A stretch of DNA of 64,000 nucleotides, taken from positions 1 through 64,000 of the forward strand of contig NZ_SDSC01000006.1 in the NCBI RefSeq assembly GCF_004117835.1, given 5' to 3'. The stretch comes from Macrococcus sp. DPC7161. Its GTDB lineage: Bacteria; Bacillota; Bacilli; Staphylococcales; Staphylococcaceae. Numbering within the stretch: position 1 is the first letter of the stretch; each line of letters starts with the position of its first letter. Positions 55,466 through 64,000 of the stretch are shown in pieces. Below the pieces are notes generated by a model. It searched no databases. It was not told the origin of the DNA and saw nothing but the letters and a program-made list of their open reading frames with translations. The position numbers were made by a program, and so were the translations under genes.

Positions 55466-56812
55466 ATGAATAACCATGGTGAGCAAAGTTTACAAAAAAC
55501 GATTGGATTTTGGACAGCTATAACGGTTGTTATCGGTACCATCATTGGTTCTGGTGTATTCGTTAAGCCATCTGTTGTACTTAATCATGCAGGTACATCA
55601 AATATGGCCATTTGGGCTTGGGTAGTCGGAGGTATTTTAACTTTAGCTGCAGGATTAACAATTGCAGAAGTTGGAGCTCAAATTCCAAAGACCGGTGGAT
55701 TATATGCATATATGCGTGATATTTACGGTTCTTTTGCTGGGTTCTTAACAGGTTGGGTTCAAACTGTTATTTATGGTCCTGCAATCATTGCATCATTGTC
55801 TTTATTCTTTGGTATTTTAGTAGTTAACTTTTTTGGATTAGATCAACATGTTGGTATTTGGATTGGTATTGCTGCATTCACATTCCTTGTCCTATTAAAC
55901 ATCATGGGTACAAAATTAGGTGGTGCGATGCAAACATTCACAACCATCTGTAAATTAATCCCTGTATTTGCAATCATTATTTTCGGTTTAATGTGGGGTA
56001 AAGCTGGTATTTTCGGCCAAGACGTCACTTCATTAATTCAAAACAAAGAAGAAATCAACTTTGGTCGTGCGGTTTTAGCGACACTTTTTGCTTATGACGG
56101 TTGGATTTTATTAACAAATTTAACTGGAGAAATGAAAAATGCAAAACGTAACTTACCATTAGCAATGCTTGTTGGTTTATCTGTTGTTACATTTGCATAT
56201 GTATGTATTAACATCGCTGTGTTCCACGTAATCCCTGCTGATAAATTGGTTGGTATGGGTAACACATCTTCAGCTGAAGCAGCTAAAATCTTATTCGGAG
56301 ATTTAGGTTCTAAGTTCGTTAACATTGGGGTTATCATTTCAATCTTTGGATGTTTAAACGGTAAAATTATGACATTTCCTCGTGTACCATTTGCGATGGC
56401 AGATGATAATTTATTACCTTTCCCTAAACTTGTAAGTTATATTTCACCGAAATTCAAAACACCTATTGGTGCTTTAATTACAGTTTATGTGATTAGTTTT
56501 ATTTTATTAATTTTAACAATTTTAATTCCTGATATTATTAATGCAGACTACTTATCAGAAGTATGTATCTTTGTTATCTATATCTTCTACATGTTCGCAT
56601 TTGTTGGATTATTTATTTTAAGAAAACGCCTTAAAGGTCAAGAGCGTTCATACTCAGTACCTTTATACCCTATCGTGCCAATCGTTGCATTATTAGGAGG
56701 ATTATTCATTATTGTAAGTACATTAATGAGTGATTTTGTTGGCTCAATGTTAGGTGTACTTGTCGTAATCGTAGGTATCCCATTCTATTTCTTCTTAAAG
56801 AAACATCATTAA
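55466..56812 (+). CDS. APC-superfamily amino acid permease
   Basis: 448 residues from ATG 55466 with AAGGGGGG upstream. Twelve membrane helices; the first carries TVVIGTIIGSGVFVKPSVV, the GSG substrate-binding break of LAT/SteT-like exchangers, followed by GGILTLAAGLTIAEVGAQIPKTGGLYAYMRDIYGSFAGFLTGW. Bacillus SteT (Ser/Thr exchanger) is a close type. The exact amino acids are not known. The gene is monocistronic with its own terminator. Confidence 0.9.
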   Translation: MNNHGEQSLQKTIGFWTAITVVIGTIIGSGVFVKPSVVLNHAGTSNMAIWAWVVGGILTLAAGLTIAEVGAQIPKTGGLYAYMRDIYGSFAGFLTGWVQTVIYGPAIIASLSLFFGILVVNFFGLDQHVGIWIGIAAFTFLVLLNIMGTKLGGAMQTFTTICKLIPVFAIIIFGLMWGKAGIFGQDVTSLIQNKEEINFGRAVLATLFAYDGWILLTNLTGEMKNAKRNLPLAMLVGLSVVTFAYVCINIAVFHVIPADKLVGMGNTSSAEAAKILFGDLGSKFVNIGVIISIFGCLNGKIMTFPRVPFAMADDNLLPFPKLVSYISPKFKTPIGALITVYVISFILLILTILIPDIINADYLSEVCIFVIYIFYMFAFVGLFILRKRLKGQERSYSVPLYPIVPIVALLGGLFIIVSTLMSDFVGSMLGVLVVIVGIPFYFFLKKHH

Positions 56813-56818
56813 ACTTTC

Positions 56819-56853
56819 AGTAAACACAAGCTGACTTGTGTTTACTTTTTTTA
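56819..56853 (+). terminator. Terminator of the permease gene
   Basis: AGTAAACACAAG / CTTGTGTTTACT perfect 12-bp stem with CTGA loop, then TTTTTTT. Confidence 0.92.
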
Positions 56854-56894
56854 TTTTCGGATATAATAATTAAAACAATAAAGGTGGGAAAACA

Positions 56895-57002
56895 ATGAAA
56901 CGTTTATTAAAAGGTATCATTCAATTATTAATTAAATTAAGCCCGATTTTAATTCCAATCGTGAAAAAAGAATTACAAAAACGTAGTGCTGCTAAGAAAT
57001 AA
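56895..57002 (+). CDS. 35-residue cationic amphipathic peptide
   Basis: ATG 56895 with AAGGTGGG upstream reads MKRLLKGIIQLLIKLSPILI and then PIVKKELQKRSAAKK, ending at TAA 57002 just before a strong terminator. With about ten Lys/Arg and a hydrophobic core broken by two Pro it resembles small staphylococcal membrane-active peptides. It lies on its own transcript between terminators. Function unknown; a phenol-soluble-modulin-like or type I toxin role is only a guess. Confidence 0.65.
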   Translation: MKRLLKGIIQLLIKLSPILIPIVKKELQKRSAAKK

Positions 57003-57003
57003 T

Positions 57004-57050
57004 AAAAAGCGTCAGAGCAAATCAAAATAGATTTGTTCTGACGCTTTTTT
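57004..57050. terminator. Bidirectional terminator
   Basis: 20-bp stem AAAAAGCGTCAGAGCAAATC / GATTTGTTCTGACGCTTTTT with one mismatch and a 6-base loop, serving the peptide gene and the convergent DUF423 gene. Confidence 0.92.
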
Positions 57051-57064
57051 AATATGATTTTTAT

Positions 57065-57427
57065 CTACATTCTATAAGCTGCAATCACTAACATCACCCA
57101 ACTTGCAATAAAGAGGACGCCACCAATTGGTGTAATCGCACCTAAAATTTTAATTTGTGTCACCGCTAAAATGTATAACGAACCACTAAAGAAAACAATA
57201 CCAAATGTCATTAACCAACCTGCTACGTTTAGGTCTAATTTTGTTGTGCCTGATAACACACCAATAATTAATAAACCTAGTGCATGATACATTTGATACG
57301 TTGTTGCTTTCTCCCAAATACTCATATACTTGTCACTTAACTTACCTTCTAAACCGTGTGCTCCGAAAGCACCTAGTGCTACGGCCATCATCGCATTAAT
57401 TGCACCAATGATTAAAAATGTTTTCAT
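57065..57427 (-). CDS. DUF423 membrane protein
   Basis: 120 residues, four membrane helices. [49 protein letters not shown] is the DUF423 signature (YwdK type). It lies at the end of the ung-ywdI operon, as ywdK does in Bacillus. Function unknown. Confidence 0.88.
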   Translation of the reverse strand: MKTFLIIGAINAMMAVALGAFGAHGLEGKLSDKYMSIWEKATTYQMYHALGLLIIGVLSGTTKLDLNVAGWLMTFGIVFFSGSLYILAVTQIKILGAITPIGGVLFIASWVMLVIAAYRM

Positions 57428-57436
57428 AATTTCCTC

Positions 57437-57736
57437 CTAAAAATCAAATAATGACTCACCATTACCAAAACCATCATCGGTAACCGCAAGATTTTTGCTA
57501 TTTGTATTTGTATCCGGTACTTTAGCACCCATCATTTTAAGTTCTTGTTCTGTAACTGCTGGCTCAACTTTAGGCTTAGGTGTTGATTGATGCACAACAG
57601 ATACAGATTGTGATTCTTGAGCAAGCCTAGCTAACGTTTCAATCGTATACAGATGCTTATTGATTGCGAGTTCATCATTTGTGTCCATAATCATTTCAAG
57701 CTCGCGTTCGATTTGAGCAATCAATTGTGTTTTCAT
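57437..57736 (-). CDS. YwdI-like small soluble protein (DUF5327)
   Basis: 99 residues. The N-terminal helical part ([37 protein letters not shown]) matches YwdI, whose gene also sits next to ung in Bacillus. A disordered Pro/Val/Thr-rich middle and a [10 protein letters not shown] tail follow. It overlaps ung by 4 bp. Function unknown. Confidence 0.78.
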   Translation of the reverse strand: MKTQLIAQIERELEMIMDTNDELAINKHLYTIETLARLAQESQSVSVVHQSTPKPKVEPAVTEQELKMMGAKVPDTNTNSKNLAVTDDGFGNGESLFDF

Positions 57737-58392
57737 GAAATATCCTCCCTTGCCCAGTTGATTGGTGAAATGTTGTGCTTCATTAAATAAGCATTCGTCT
57801 CACTATAAGGTTTCGAACCGAAAAATCCTCTATATGCACTTAATGGACTTGGATGCACATTTAAGATGACATGATGCTTAGTTTGATCAATTAAAGGCAA
57901 TAATTTTTGTGCATGTGAACCCCATAATATAAATACGACATGCGTTTTATATTCCGAAATTGCACGAATCACTTCAGAAGTGAATACTTGCCATCCATAA
58001 TTTTTATGTGCATTTGCTTTCTTTTCTTCAACAGTCAGTACATTGTTCAATAACAATACACCTTCTTTAGCCCAACCTGTTAATTCAGGTGTCGTACGTT
58101 TAATCTTTAAATCACTCTCTAATTCTTGATACATATTGCGTAAACTCGGTGGTGTTTTGTTGCCATCTTTCACGCTAAACGCTAAACCATGCGCTTGATT
58201 CACACCATGATAAGGATCTTGACCAACAATCACGACTTTCACATTATCAAAAGGCGTAAATTTAAATGCATTATAAATATCCTCTCGTTTAGGAAAAATG
58301 GTTTTCGTTTCGTAATCTATTTCTAACTTTGACTTTAAATTAGAAAAATCATGTTGTGCATGTATTTCTTTAAATATCGTTTCCCATTCCAT
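57733..58392 (-). CDS. ung: Uracil-DNA glycosylase
   Basis: 219 residues from ATG 58392 (GAGGTG upstream; ATG 58395 is also possible). [22 protein letters not shown] holds the catalytic Asp of motif 1, [16 protein letters not shown] lies in the uracil pocket, and [20 protein letters not shown] is the minor-groove His loop. It removes uracil from DNA in base-excision repair. First gene of the ung-ywdI-DUF423 operon. Confidence 0.97.
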   Translation of the reverse strand: MEWETIFKEIHAQHDFSNLKSKLEIDYETKTIFPKREDIYNAFKFTPFDNVKVVIVGQDPYHGVNQAHGLAFSVKDGNKTPPSLRNMYQELESDLKIKRTTPELTGWAKEGVLLLNNVLTVEEKKANAHKNYGWQVFTSEVIRAISEYKTHVVFILWGSHAQKLLPLIDQTKHHVILNVHPSPLSAYRGFFGSKPYSETNAYLMKHNISPINWAREDIS

Positions 58393-58442
58393 CATAACAC
58401 CTCATTGTTGATTGTATCATAATCCCTTTTTCGGTGCTATGT

Positions 58443-58464
58443 GCTTGAATACTAGCCACCCACT
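58443..58464. repeat. GGCTAGTAT dispersed motif, copy 6 (half site)
   Basis: GAATACTAGCCACCCACTCA, the right arm of the dispersed hairpin, upstream of ung. No left arm is evident. Confidence 0.45.
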
Positions 58465-58557
58465 CATTAATCACATTCGTAGCTCAATTCTATCGTTCCC
58501 TATTTACTCATAAACGTGATAAAATAATATCAGATTATATAGATGGGAGATACAACA

Positions 58558-59388
58558 ATGTCACTTAAAAAGATTTTAACAATTGCTGGTTCTGATACTT
58601 CTGCCGGAGCTGGTATGCAAGCAGATTTAAAGACTTTCCAAGAATACAATACTTACGGTATGGTTGCATTAACTGCAGTTGTTGCGATGGATCCTGAAAC
58701 TTGGGGTCATGATGTTACACCTTTACCATTAGATTTATTAGATAAACAAATCAAGACTGCTTTATCAATTGGTCCTGATGCAATCAAAACAGGTATGCTT
58801 GGTTCTGAAGAAATCATCGAACGTGCTGCGAAAGCTTTCGAAGATTCTGATGCACAATTCTTCGTAGTAGATCCTGTTATGGTATGTAAAGGTGAAGATG
58901 AAGTACTTAACCCAGGAAATACTGAAGCGATGATTAAACGATTATTACCTATAGCTACTGTTGTTACACCGAACTTATTCGAAGCGGGTCAATTATCTGG
59001 CTTAGGTAAATTAACGACAATTGAACAAATGAAGGAAGCTGCTAAAATTATTCACGAACGTGGTGCGAAACATGTTGTGATTAAAGGTGGTAAAGCTTTT
59101 GAATCTGATGAAGCTTTAGATTTATACTTTGATGGTGAAACTTACACATTATTAACAACTGATAAATTCCAATCTTCTTATAACCACGGTGCTGGTTGTA
59201 CATTTGCTGCCGCTACTACAGCGAACTTAGCGTTAGGCAAATCACCTCGCGAAGCTGTTATTGCTGCAAAAGGTTTTGTCGCTTCAGCAATTAAAAATGG
59301 TTGGAAAATGAACGACTTTGTAGGTCCTGTAAATCACGGTGCTTACAACCATGTTGAAAAAATCGACGTTCAAACTAAAGAAGTTTAA
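58558..59388 (+). CDS. pdxK: Pyridoxal/pyridoxine kinase (ThiD-like fold)
   Basis: 276 residues from ATG 58558 (GGGAGA upstream). It closely resembles staphylococcal PdxK: LTIAGSDTSAGAGMQADLKTFQE, DPVMVCKGEDEVLNPGNTEAMI, VVTPNLFEAGQLSGL, and YNHGAGCTFAAATTA with the GAGC anion-hole Cys. Proteins with this sequence have often been called ThiD but phosphorylate B6 vitamers. Single gene with its own terminator. Confidence 0.93.
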   Translation: MSLKKILTIAGSDTSAGAGMQADLKTFQEYNTYGMVALTAVVAMDPETWGHDVTPLPLDLLDKQIKTALSIGPDAIKTGMLGSEEIIERAAKAFEDSDAQFFVVDPVMVCKGEDEVLNPGNTEAMIKRLLPIATVVTPNLFEAGQLSGLGKLTTIEQMKEAAKIIHERGAKHVVIKGGKAFESDEALDLYFDGETYTLLTTDKFQSSYNHGAGCTFAAATTANLALGKSPREAVIAAKGFVASAIKNGWKMNDFVGPVNHGAYNHVEKIDVQTKEV

Positions 59389-59396
59389 TTATTTAA

Positions 59397-59424
59397 AGGC
59401 ATCCCACTCGGGGTGCTTTTTTGT
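59397..59424 (+). terminator. Terminator of pdxK
   Basis: GCATCCC-ACTC-GGGGTGC stem followed by TTTTTT. Confidence 0.88.
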
Positions 59425-59507
59425 TGTGCACGGTTTTGAGCTTAAAAGGTATAAATTTGCTCCTAAATCTAGTAAAATAGATAAGTATACAATGAGGAGG
59501 CAACATC

Positions 59508-59864
59508 ATGGAAATCATTAATGTCGAGCAAGTTCAAAACTTACTCAATACATTTCAAAATAAACAAGTTTACCTGCATGTTGAAACGACAAATGGTGCT
59601 TATGCTAGCCATTTTGATGAAAAAGTATTTAACGCAGGTACTTTTTTAAGAAATATTTTAGTATCATATAAGCAAGGGATTATCACGGGTGGCAATAATG
59701 AACCTTACCGTGTCGGTTTAAAATTAGACAACGGTTGGATTTATGTTCAAGGATTAACACACTTTGAAATTGACGACCAAGGCCGTTTCTTAATGGCTGG
59801 ATTAAATTATCAAGGACAATTGGCAGCTGCACTAGAAATTAGTGAAAAGCCATTTGATTTATAG
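59508..59864 (+). CDS. YojF-like DUF1806 protein
   Basis: 118 residues. MEIINVEQVQNLLNTFQNKQVYLHVETTNGAYASHFDEKVFNAGTFLRNI is the DUF1806 (YojF) pattern. YojF always lies next to bshB2 (yojG), here 8 bp ahead of it, so it is linked to bacillithiol metabolism. Its precise role is unknown. The ATG has GAGGAGG upstream. Confidence 0.88.
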   Translation: MEIINVEQVQNLLNTFQNKQVYLHVETTNGAYASHFDEKVFNAGTFLRNILVSYKQGIITGGNNEPYRVGLKLDNGWIYVQGLTHFEIDDQGRFLMAGLNYQGQLAAALEISEKPFDL

Positions 59865-59872
59865 GTGATATC

Positions 59873-60541
59873 ATGATTAAAGAATCTCAAGTACTCGTTA
59901 TTTTCCCTCACCCAGATGATGAAGCATTTGGTGTTTCAGGTACGATTATGAAGCATATTGATGCAGGTACTCCTGTGACTTATGCATGCTTAACTTTAGG
60001 CCAAATGGGTCGCAATTTAGGTAATCCACCTTTTGCGACACGTGAATCACTACCAAAGATTCGTGAAGCTGAACTCGATGCCGCTGCTAAAGCAATGGGT
60101 ATCACAGATTTACGTAAAATGGGTTATCGTGATAAAACGTTAGAATTTGAAAAATTAGAAGATTTGGCTGAAATGGTTACAAAGTTAATTGAGGAATTAA
60201 ACCCTAGTTTAATCATCTCATTTTACCCAAATTATGCGGTACACCCTGACCACGAAGCGACAGCAGCTGCTGTTATTGAAGCGGTTCGTAAAATGGATAA
60301 AGATAATCGTCCTAAATTGAATTTAGTAGCATTCAGTAACAATACTTTAGACGATCTTGGTCAGCCTGATATCGTGCATGATATTACAGGTTATGAAGAA
60401 CGTAAACTTGCAGTATTAAATGCACATGCTTCACAAACAGGTCCAATGCTTGCTAGTCTTGCTCAAAATACACAAGAAGCAGAAGCAGCAAAAGACATGT
60501 GGCTTAAACAAGAGTGTTTTTATACTTACACAATAGATTAA
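59873..60541 (+). CDS. bshB2: Bacillithiol biosynthesis deacetylase
   Basis: 222 residues, PIG-L/LmbE family. FPHPDDEAFGVSG contains the zinc-binding His-Asp-Asp and general base, and HPDHEATAAAVIEAV holds the third zinc His. It removes acetyl from GlcNAc-malate to give GlcN-malate, the second step to bacillithiol. Coupled with yojF. Confidence 0.93.
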   Translation: MIKESQVLVIFPHPDDEAFGVSGTIMKHIDAGTPVTYACLTLGQMGRNLGNPPFATRESLPKIREAELDAAAKAMGITDLRKMGYRDKTLEFEKLEDLAEMVTKLIEELNPSLIISFYPNYAVHPDHEATAAAVIEAVRKMDKDNRPKLNLVAFSNNTLDDLGQPDIVHDITGYEERKLAVLNAHASQTGPMLASLAQNTQEAEAAKDMWLKQECFYTYTID

Positions 60542-60559
60542 TATCATTAGGAGAAAGCA

Positions 60560-61438
60560 ATGGAAAACTATAACTTAAATACACGTGAAGGTCGTTGGAA
60601 ACATTTCGGTTCAGTAGACCCAATTAAAGGGACTAAACCTACTGAAAAAGAAAAAATGACAGACCTTCAAAGCTCAAAGAAAGATTTTCTTTTTGAAATC
60701 GATCATGTCGGTATCAAAAATTTAACTTACCCAGTTCGTTTAGACGGCTATCAAACTGCTGGTACATTTAGTTTATCAACACACTTAGCTAAAGATGAAA
60801 AAGGCATCAATATGAGCCGTATTCTAGAATCAGTTGAAGCACATTATGATAATGGTTTAGCACTTGATTTCAACACATTAAAAGATGTTTTAGTGACATT
60901 ACAAACAGTGATGTACCAAAAAGATGCTTCTGTAGATGCACAAGCGAAGTGGTTCTTTGACCGCTTCAGTCCAGTAACCAACTTACGTGCCATTGGTCAT
61001 GCTGATGCAACATTTTCATTATCAGTTGAAGGTGAGAAAGTGAAACATAAATCACTGACTTTAACAGCGATGGTGACAACACTTTGTCCATGTTCTAAAG
61101 AAATCAGTGAATACTCAGCACATAATCAACGTGGTATTGTAACGGTGAAAGCTGTATTTGATAATGAAAGTGAGCTTCCTGAAAACTTTAAAGAACGTAT
61201 TTTAGAAGCGATGGAAGTCAATGCAAGCTCAATGTTATACCCTATTTTAAAACGTACAGATGAGAAATCGGTGACTGAACGCGCTTATGAAAATCCACGT
61301 TTTGTTGAAGATTTATTACGTTTAATAGCTGCAGATTTAGTAGAATTAGACTTTGTTAAAGGATTCGAAATTGAGTGTCGCAACGAAGAATCTATTCACC
61401 AACATGATGCATTTGCTCGACTTCGTTATAACTTATAA
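60560..61438 (+). CDS. folE2: GTP cyclohydrolase FolE2 (type IB)
   Basis: 292 residues. [39 protein letters not shown] (metal-binding Cys and the substrate pocket) and the tail [20 protein letters not shown] are diagnostic of the FolE2/YciA (Bacillus) family. It makes 7,8-dihydroneopterin triphosphate for folate, with metal flexibility under zinc limitation. AGGAG precedes the ATG. Next gene starts 1 bp after the stop. Confidence 0.95.
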   Translation: MENYNLNTREGRWKHFGSVDPIKGTKPTEKEKMTDLQSSKKDFLFEIDHVGIKNLTYPVRLDGYQTAGTFSLSTHLAKDEKGINMSRILESVEAHYDNGLALDFNTLKDVLVTLQTVMYQKDASVDAQAKWFFDRFSPVTNLRAIGHADATFSLSVEGEKVKHKSLTLTAMVTTLCPCSKEISEYSAHNQRGIVTVKAVFDNESELPENFKERILEAMEVNASSMLYPILKRTDEKSVTERAYENPRFVEDLLRLIAADLVELDFVKGFEIECRNEESIHQHDAFARLRYNL

Positions 61439-61439
61439 T

Positions 61440-61994
61440 ATGACTGAAAAAGAAAAAATGATTGCTGGCTTAATGTATGATCCACAAGACCCTGAACTTG
61501 CTAATGATCGCATTCAAGCAAAGTTAAAGACACGTGAATATAATGATACTGGAGAAGATGAAAGCACCAAACGTGATCAAATGATTAAATCCATCTTTGG
61601 TTCAACTGGAGACGCGATTCATGTTGAAGCGAACCTAAGAGTTGATTATGGATATAATATTCACGTAGGTGAAAACTTTTACTCAAATCATGATTTGACG
61701 ATTCTAGACGTTGCACCAGTAACCATTGGTGACAACTGTATGATCGCACCAGGTGTTCACCTTTATACAGCTACACACCCGATTGATCCTGTCGCACGTA
61801 ACAGCGGTGTGGAATATGCAAAGCCAATTACGATTGGACATAACGTTTGGATTGGTGGCGGTGCCATTATTAACCCAGGCGTATCCATCGGTGATAATGC
61901 TGTGATTGCAAGTGGTGCAGTTGTCATAAAAGATGTTCCTAACAATACAGTTGTTGGCGGAAACCCAGCAAAAATAATAAAGACAATCGATTAA
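61440..61994 (+). CDS. Maltose/galactoside O-acetyltransferase family
   Basis: 184 residues from ATG 61440, placed 1 bp behind the folE2 stop and hence translationally coupled; a longer in-frame start inside folE2 is rejected. [28 protein letters not shown] is the family's helical cap. The hexapeptide helix ([47 protein letters not shown]) carries the catalytic His in TATHP, then [28 protein letters not shown]. It acetylates a sugar hydroxyl. The target is unknown. Confidence 0.9.
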   Translation: MTEKEKMIAGLMYDPQDPELANDRIQAKLKTREYNDTGEDESTKRDQMIKSIFGSTGDAIHVEANLRVDYGYNIHVGENFYSNHDLTILDVAPVTIGDNCMIAPGVHLYTATHPIDPVARNSGVEYAKPITIGHNVWIGGGAIINPGVSIGDNAVIASGAVVIKDVPNNTVVGGNPAKIIKTID

Positions 61995-62013
61995 TAAAAT
62001 CGATTGTCTTTTA
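61978..62013. terminator. Bidirectional terminator
   Basis: AAAGACAATCGATT / AATCGATTGTCTTT 14-bp stem between convergent genes. Confidence 0.88.
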
Positions 62014-62044
62014 TTTTTATCTATCAAAAGTTACGTCACTTCTT

Positions 62045-62914
62045 TTAATTAATCTCTCCATTTAACAACTGCATAATGCCTCTGCCAACACCACTTTCTT
62101 CGTTTGAACCCGCTCGATACTTCGCAATTTGTTTGACTTCATCTACGCCATTCTCCATACCAAAAGAGTACCCTACACGTTCAAGCATTGATACATCATT
62201 TAAATTATCACCAAATGCTGCAACTTCATTCATATCGATTTTTAAGCTTTCGGCCAATGCTTGTAATGCAATGCCTTTTTGTGCATCATTGTGTGTGATT
62301 TCAATATTACCTCTAGAAGAAGCCGATACTGCTAAATGCTTAAATGCCTTTAATTCTGCTTTGGCTTGATCTAATTTTTCTAAATCACTTGAGAAAGCTA
62401 AGAATTTTAAGACAAGTTCTCCGTCACGTTCATAAACTTCATTATATGACTGTACTTCTTTCAATGAGCCTTGTTCAATTCGCTTGTTAATAGACGCTCT
62501 AATCTTCTCAACGTCCGGTGTATGTCCCATTTTATTCGCAATATCAATATAAATGTCTAGATCCATTTGTTTATCTTCAGTATAAATACGTGCGTTTGTG
62601 TACACTTGATAATACAAATTGTATTTATCCAAAATCGTTGTAATATCTTTAATTTGTGCGTGGTTTAACTTAGAAGTATGAATGATATTAAATGATTCAT
62701 CCCTTACTTCTGCACCATTTAAACAAATGTATGGCACTTTAAGTCCTGTTGGTGCAACAGGTGTTCTTGCTTCATAAAATGCGCGTCCTGTTGCAATGGC
62801 TACAGTAATTCCTTTTGCCTGTGCTGCTTTGATGGCCTCAATATTTTCTTTAGAAATTTCGTGACTACTATTTAATAATGTTCCATCCATATCTGTTGCG
62901 ATTAATCGTACCAT
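62045..62914 (-). CDS. Cof/YidA-type HAD sugar-phosphate phosphatase
   Basis: 289 residues. IATDMDGTLLNSSHEIS (motif I, nucleophile Asp), VAIATGR (motif II Thr), and AFGDNLNDVSMLERVGYSFGM (motif IV) with an upstream Lys in the HNDAQKG block are the full HAD set. The C2B cap between residues about 85 and 195 places it in the Cof family, which dephosphorylates sugar phosphates or cofactors. AGGAG precedes the ATG. Confidence 0.92.
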   Translation of the reverse strand: MVRLIATDMDGTLLNSSHEISKENIEAIKAAQAKGITVAIATGRAFYEARTPVAPTGLKVPYICLNGAEVRDESFNIIHTSKLNHAQIKDITTILDKYNLYYQVYTNARIYTEDKQMDLDIYIDIANKMGHTPDVEKIRASINKRIEQGSLKEVQSYNEVYERDGELVLKFLAFSSDLEKLDQAKAELKAFKHLAVSASSRGNIEITHNDAQKGIALQALAESLKIDMNEVAAFGDNLNDVSMLERVGYSFGMENGVDEVKQIAKYRAGSNEESGVGRGIMQLLNGEIN

Positions 62915-62962
62915 TTTTTCAGCTCCTCATTCTTTATCGGTTTTAGTTTAACAAACAATCCT

Positions 62963-63463
<501 letters not shown>

Positions 63464-63533
63464 TTATCTTCCACCTAATCAGTTTTGTGATACAATAACA
63501 TATACATTTTATTTTAACATTAAGGAGAATTTT

Positions 63534-64000
63534 ATGGCGCCATTATATATCGCAATCGAAGGTCCGATTGGTGTCGGTAAAAGTTCACTCACAAAACGTT
63601 TATCAGAAACATACAATGTGACTCCAATGTATGAAATTGTCGAAGAGAATCCATTTCTCTCAGACTTCTATGCAGATATTGAAAAATGGAGTTTCCAAAC
63701 GGAAATGTTTTTTTTATGCCATCGTTACAAAGAACTTAGTGAATTAACCAATAACCAAGCAGTCATCAGTGATTACCATATTTTAAAAAATAAAGTCTTC
63801 GCTAGAAATACGTTAAAACCTAAAGAATTTAATAAATTTGAGCGTATTTATGACATCTTAACAGAAGACATTCGTATGCCTGATGTCACAATATTTTTAA
63901 CAGCAGATTTAAGCACATTGAAATCTCGCATTAAACTTAGAAATAGAGACTTCGAACAAATCATTGAAGATGATTATTTAACAAAGCTTACAAGTGATTA
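63534..64000 (+). CDS. Deoxyadenosine/deoxyguanosine kinase (3' end beyond window)
   Basis: The first 155 codons are visible. IAIEGPIGVGKSSLTKRL is the P-loop, VEENPFLSDFYAD and WSFQTEMFFLCHRYKEL form the nucleoside pocket, and DYHILKNKVFARNTL contains the family's D-Y/R-S-like switch. RIKLRNRDFEQI is the lid. AAGGAGA precedes the ATG. Staphylococci encode two such kinases in tandem here, so a second one may follow to the right. Confidence 0.9.
   Translation, partial: MAPLYIAIEGPIGVGKSSLTKRLSETYNVTPMYEIVEENPFLSDFYADIEKWSFQTEMFFLCHRYKELSELTNNQAVISDYHILKNKVFARNTLKPKEFNKFERIYDILTEDIRMPDVTIFLTADLSTLKSRIKLRNRDFEQIIEDDYLTKLTSD

Overview
The window is low-GC Firmicute DNA and almost certainly comes from a staphylococcal chromosome (family Staphylococcaceae). 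The signs are a YSIRK-signal Sdr-type wall adhesin, SdgA/SdgB- and GtfA/GtfB-type glycosyltransferases, Sle1-like LysM/CHAP amidase, thermonucleases, coproheme decarboxylase HemQ, LipL next to pta, bacillithiol gene bshB2 and strong GGAGG ribosome sites. The housekeeping order (deoxynucleoside kinase, tadA, HAD phosphatase, folE2, pdxK, ung, hemQ/pta/lipL, argS) resembles Staphylococcus as I remember it. I cannot separate Staphylococcus, Mammaliicoccus and Macrococcus from sequence alone. No rRNA, tRNA, CRISPR array or insertion sequence was recognised.

Region 1 (1-15.7 kb) is accessory and the most interesting. A giant adhesin gene runs off the left edge on the minus strand. It has an A region, SdrD-type B domains, an internal array of 67 perfect DSVT tetrapeptides, and then more B domains that form a 660-bp higher-order repeat. 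It is followed by an apparent protein-glycosylation island: two paralogous hexapeptide O-acetyltransferases, two intact SdgB-like glycosyltransferases, a third glycosyltransferase reduced to its ends by an internal deletion plus frameshift, an overlapping gtfA-gtfB pair without the SecA2/SecY2 export genes, and a double EVE-domain protein whose C-terminus looks like a degenerate AAA+ domain. I infer that the island decorates, and probably O-acetylates, the Ser/Thr repeats of the adhesin.

Region 2 (15.8-30.1 kb) holds a YeiH-type transporter with a coupled 24-residue peptide gene, two secreted nucleases, the Sle1-like amidase, a hemolysin-III protein, a CDF zinc exporter with a DUF2231 partner, an OmpR-type two-component system, a nucleoside hydrolase and several uncharacterised membrane or secreted proteins.

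Region 3 (30.2-38.9 kb) begins with anaerobic ribonucleotide reductase nrdDG behind two NrdR-like boxes exactly 31 bp apart. An 11-copy 41-bp tandem repeat follows, then a nitroreductase, a methyltransferase, lipoproteins and a BtuF/BtuC-like importer lacking its ATPase.

Region 4 (38.9-51.2 kb) holds argS, an HD hydrolase, an ornithine carbamoyltransferase behind an ArgR-like box, GNAT enzymes, an uncharacterised ATP-grasp/FemAB-like pair, lipL, pta and hemQ.

Region 5 (51.4-64 kb) has an iron-siderophore ABC importer behind tandem Fur boxes, an amino-acid permease, a 35-residue cationic peptide gene, ung, pdxK, yojF/bshB2, folE2, a maltose-type O-acetyltransferase, a HAD phosphatase, tadA and the start of a deoxynucleoside kinase.

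Non-coding repeats are unusually rich: a 54-bp perfect palindrome upstream of the adhesin, a 3x51-bp GCGCGAA hairpin array, the 11x41-bp hairpin array with a lone relative about 17 kb away, a dispersed GGCTAGTAT hairpin family (six places), and two copies of a roughly 120-bp structured element flanking lipL-pta-hemQ.
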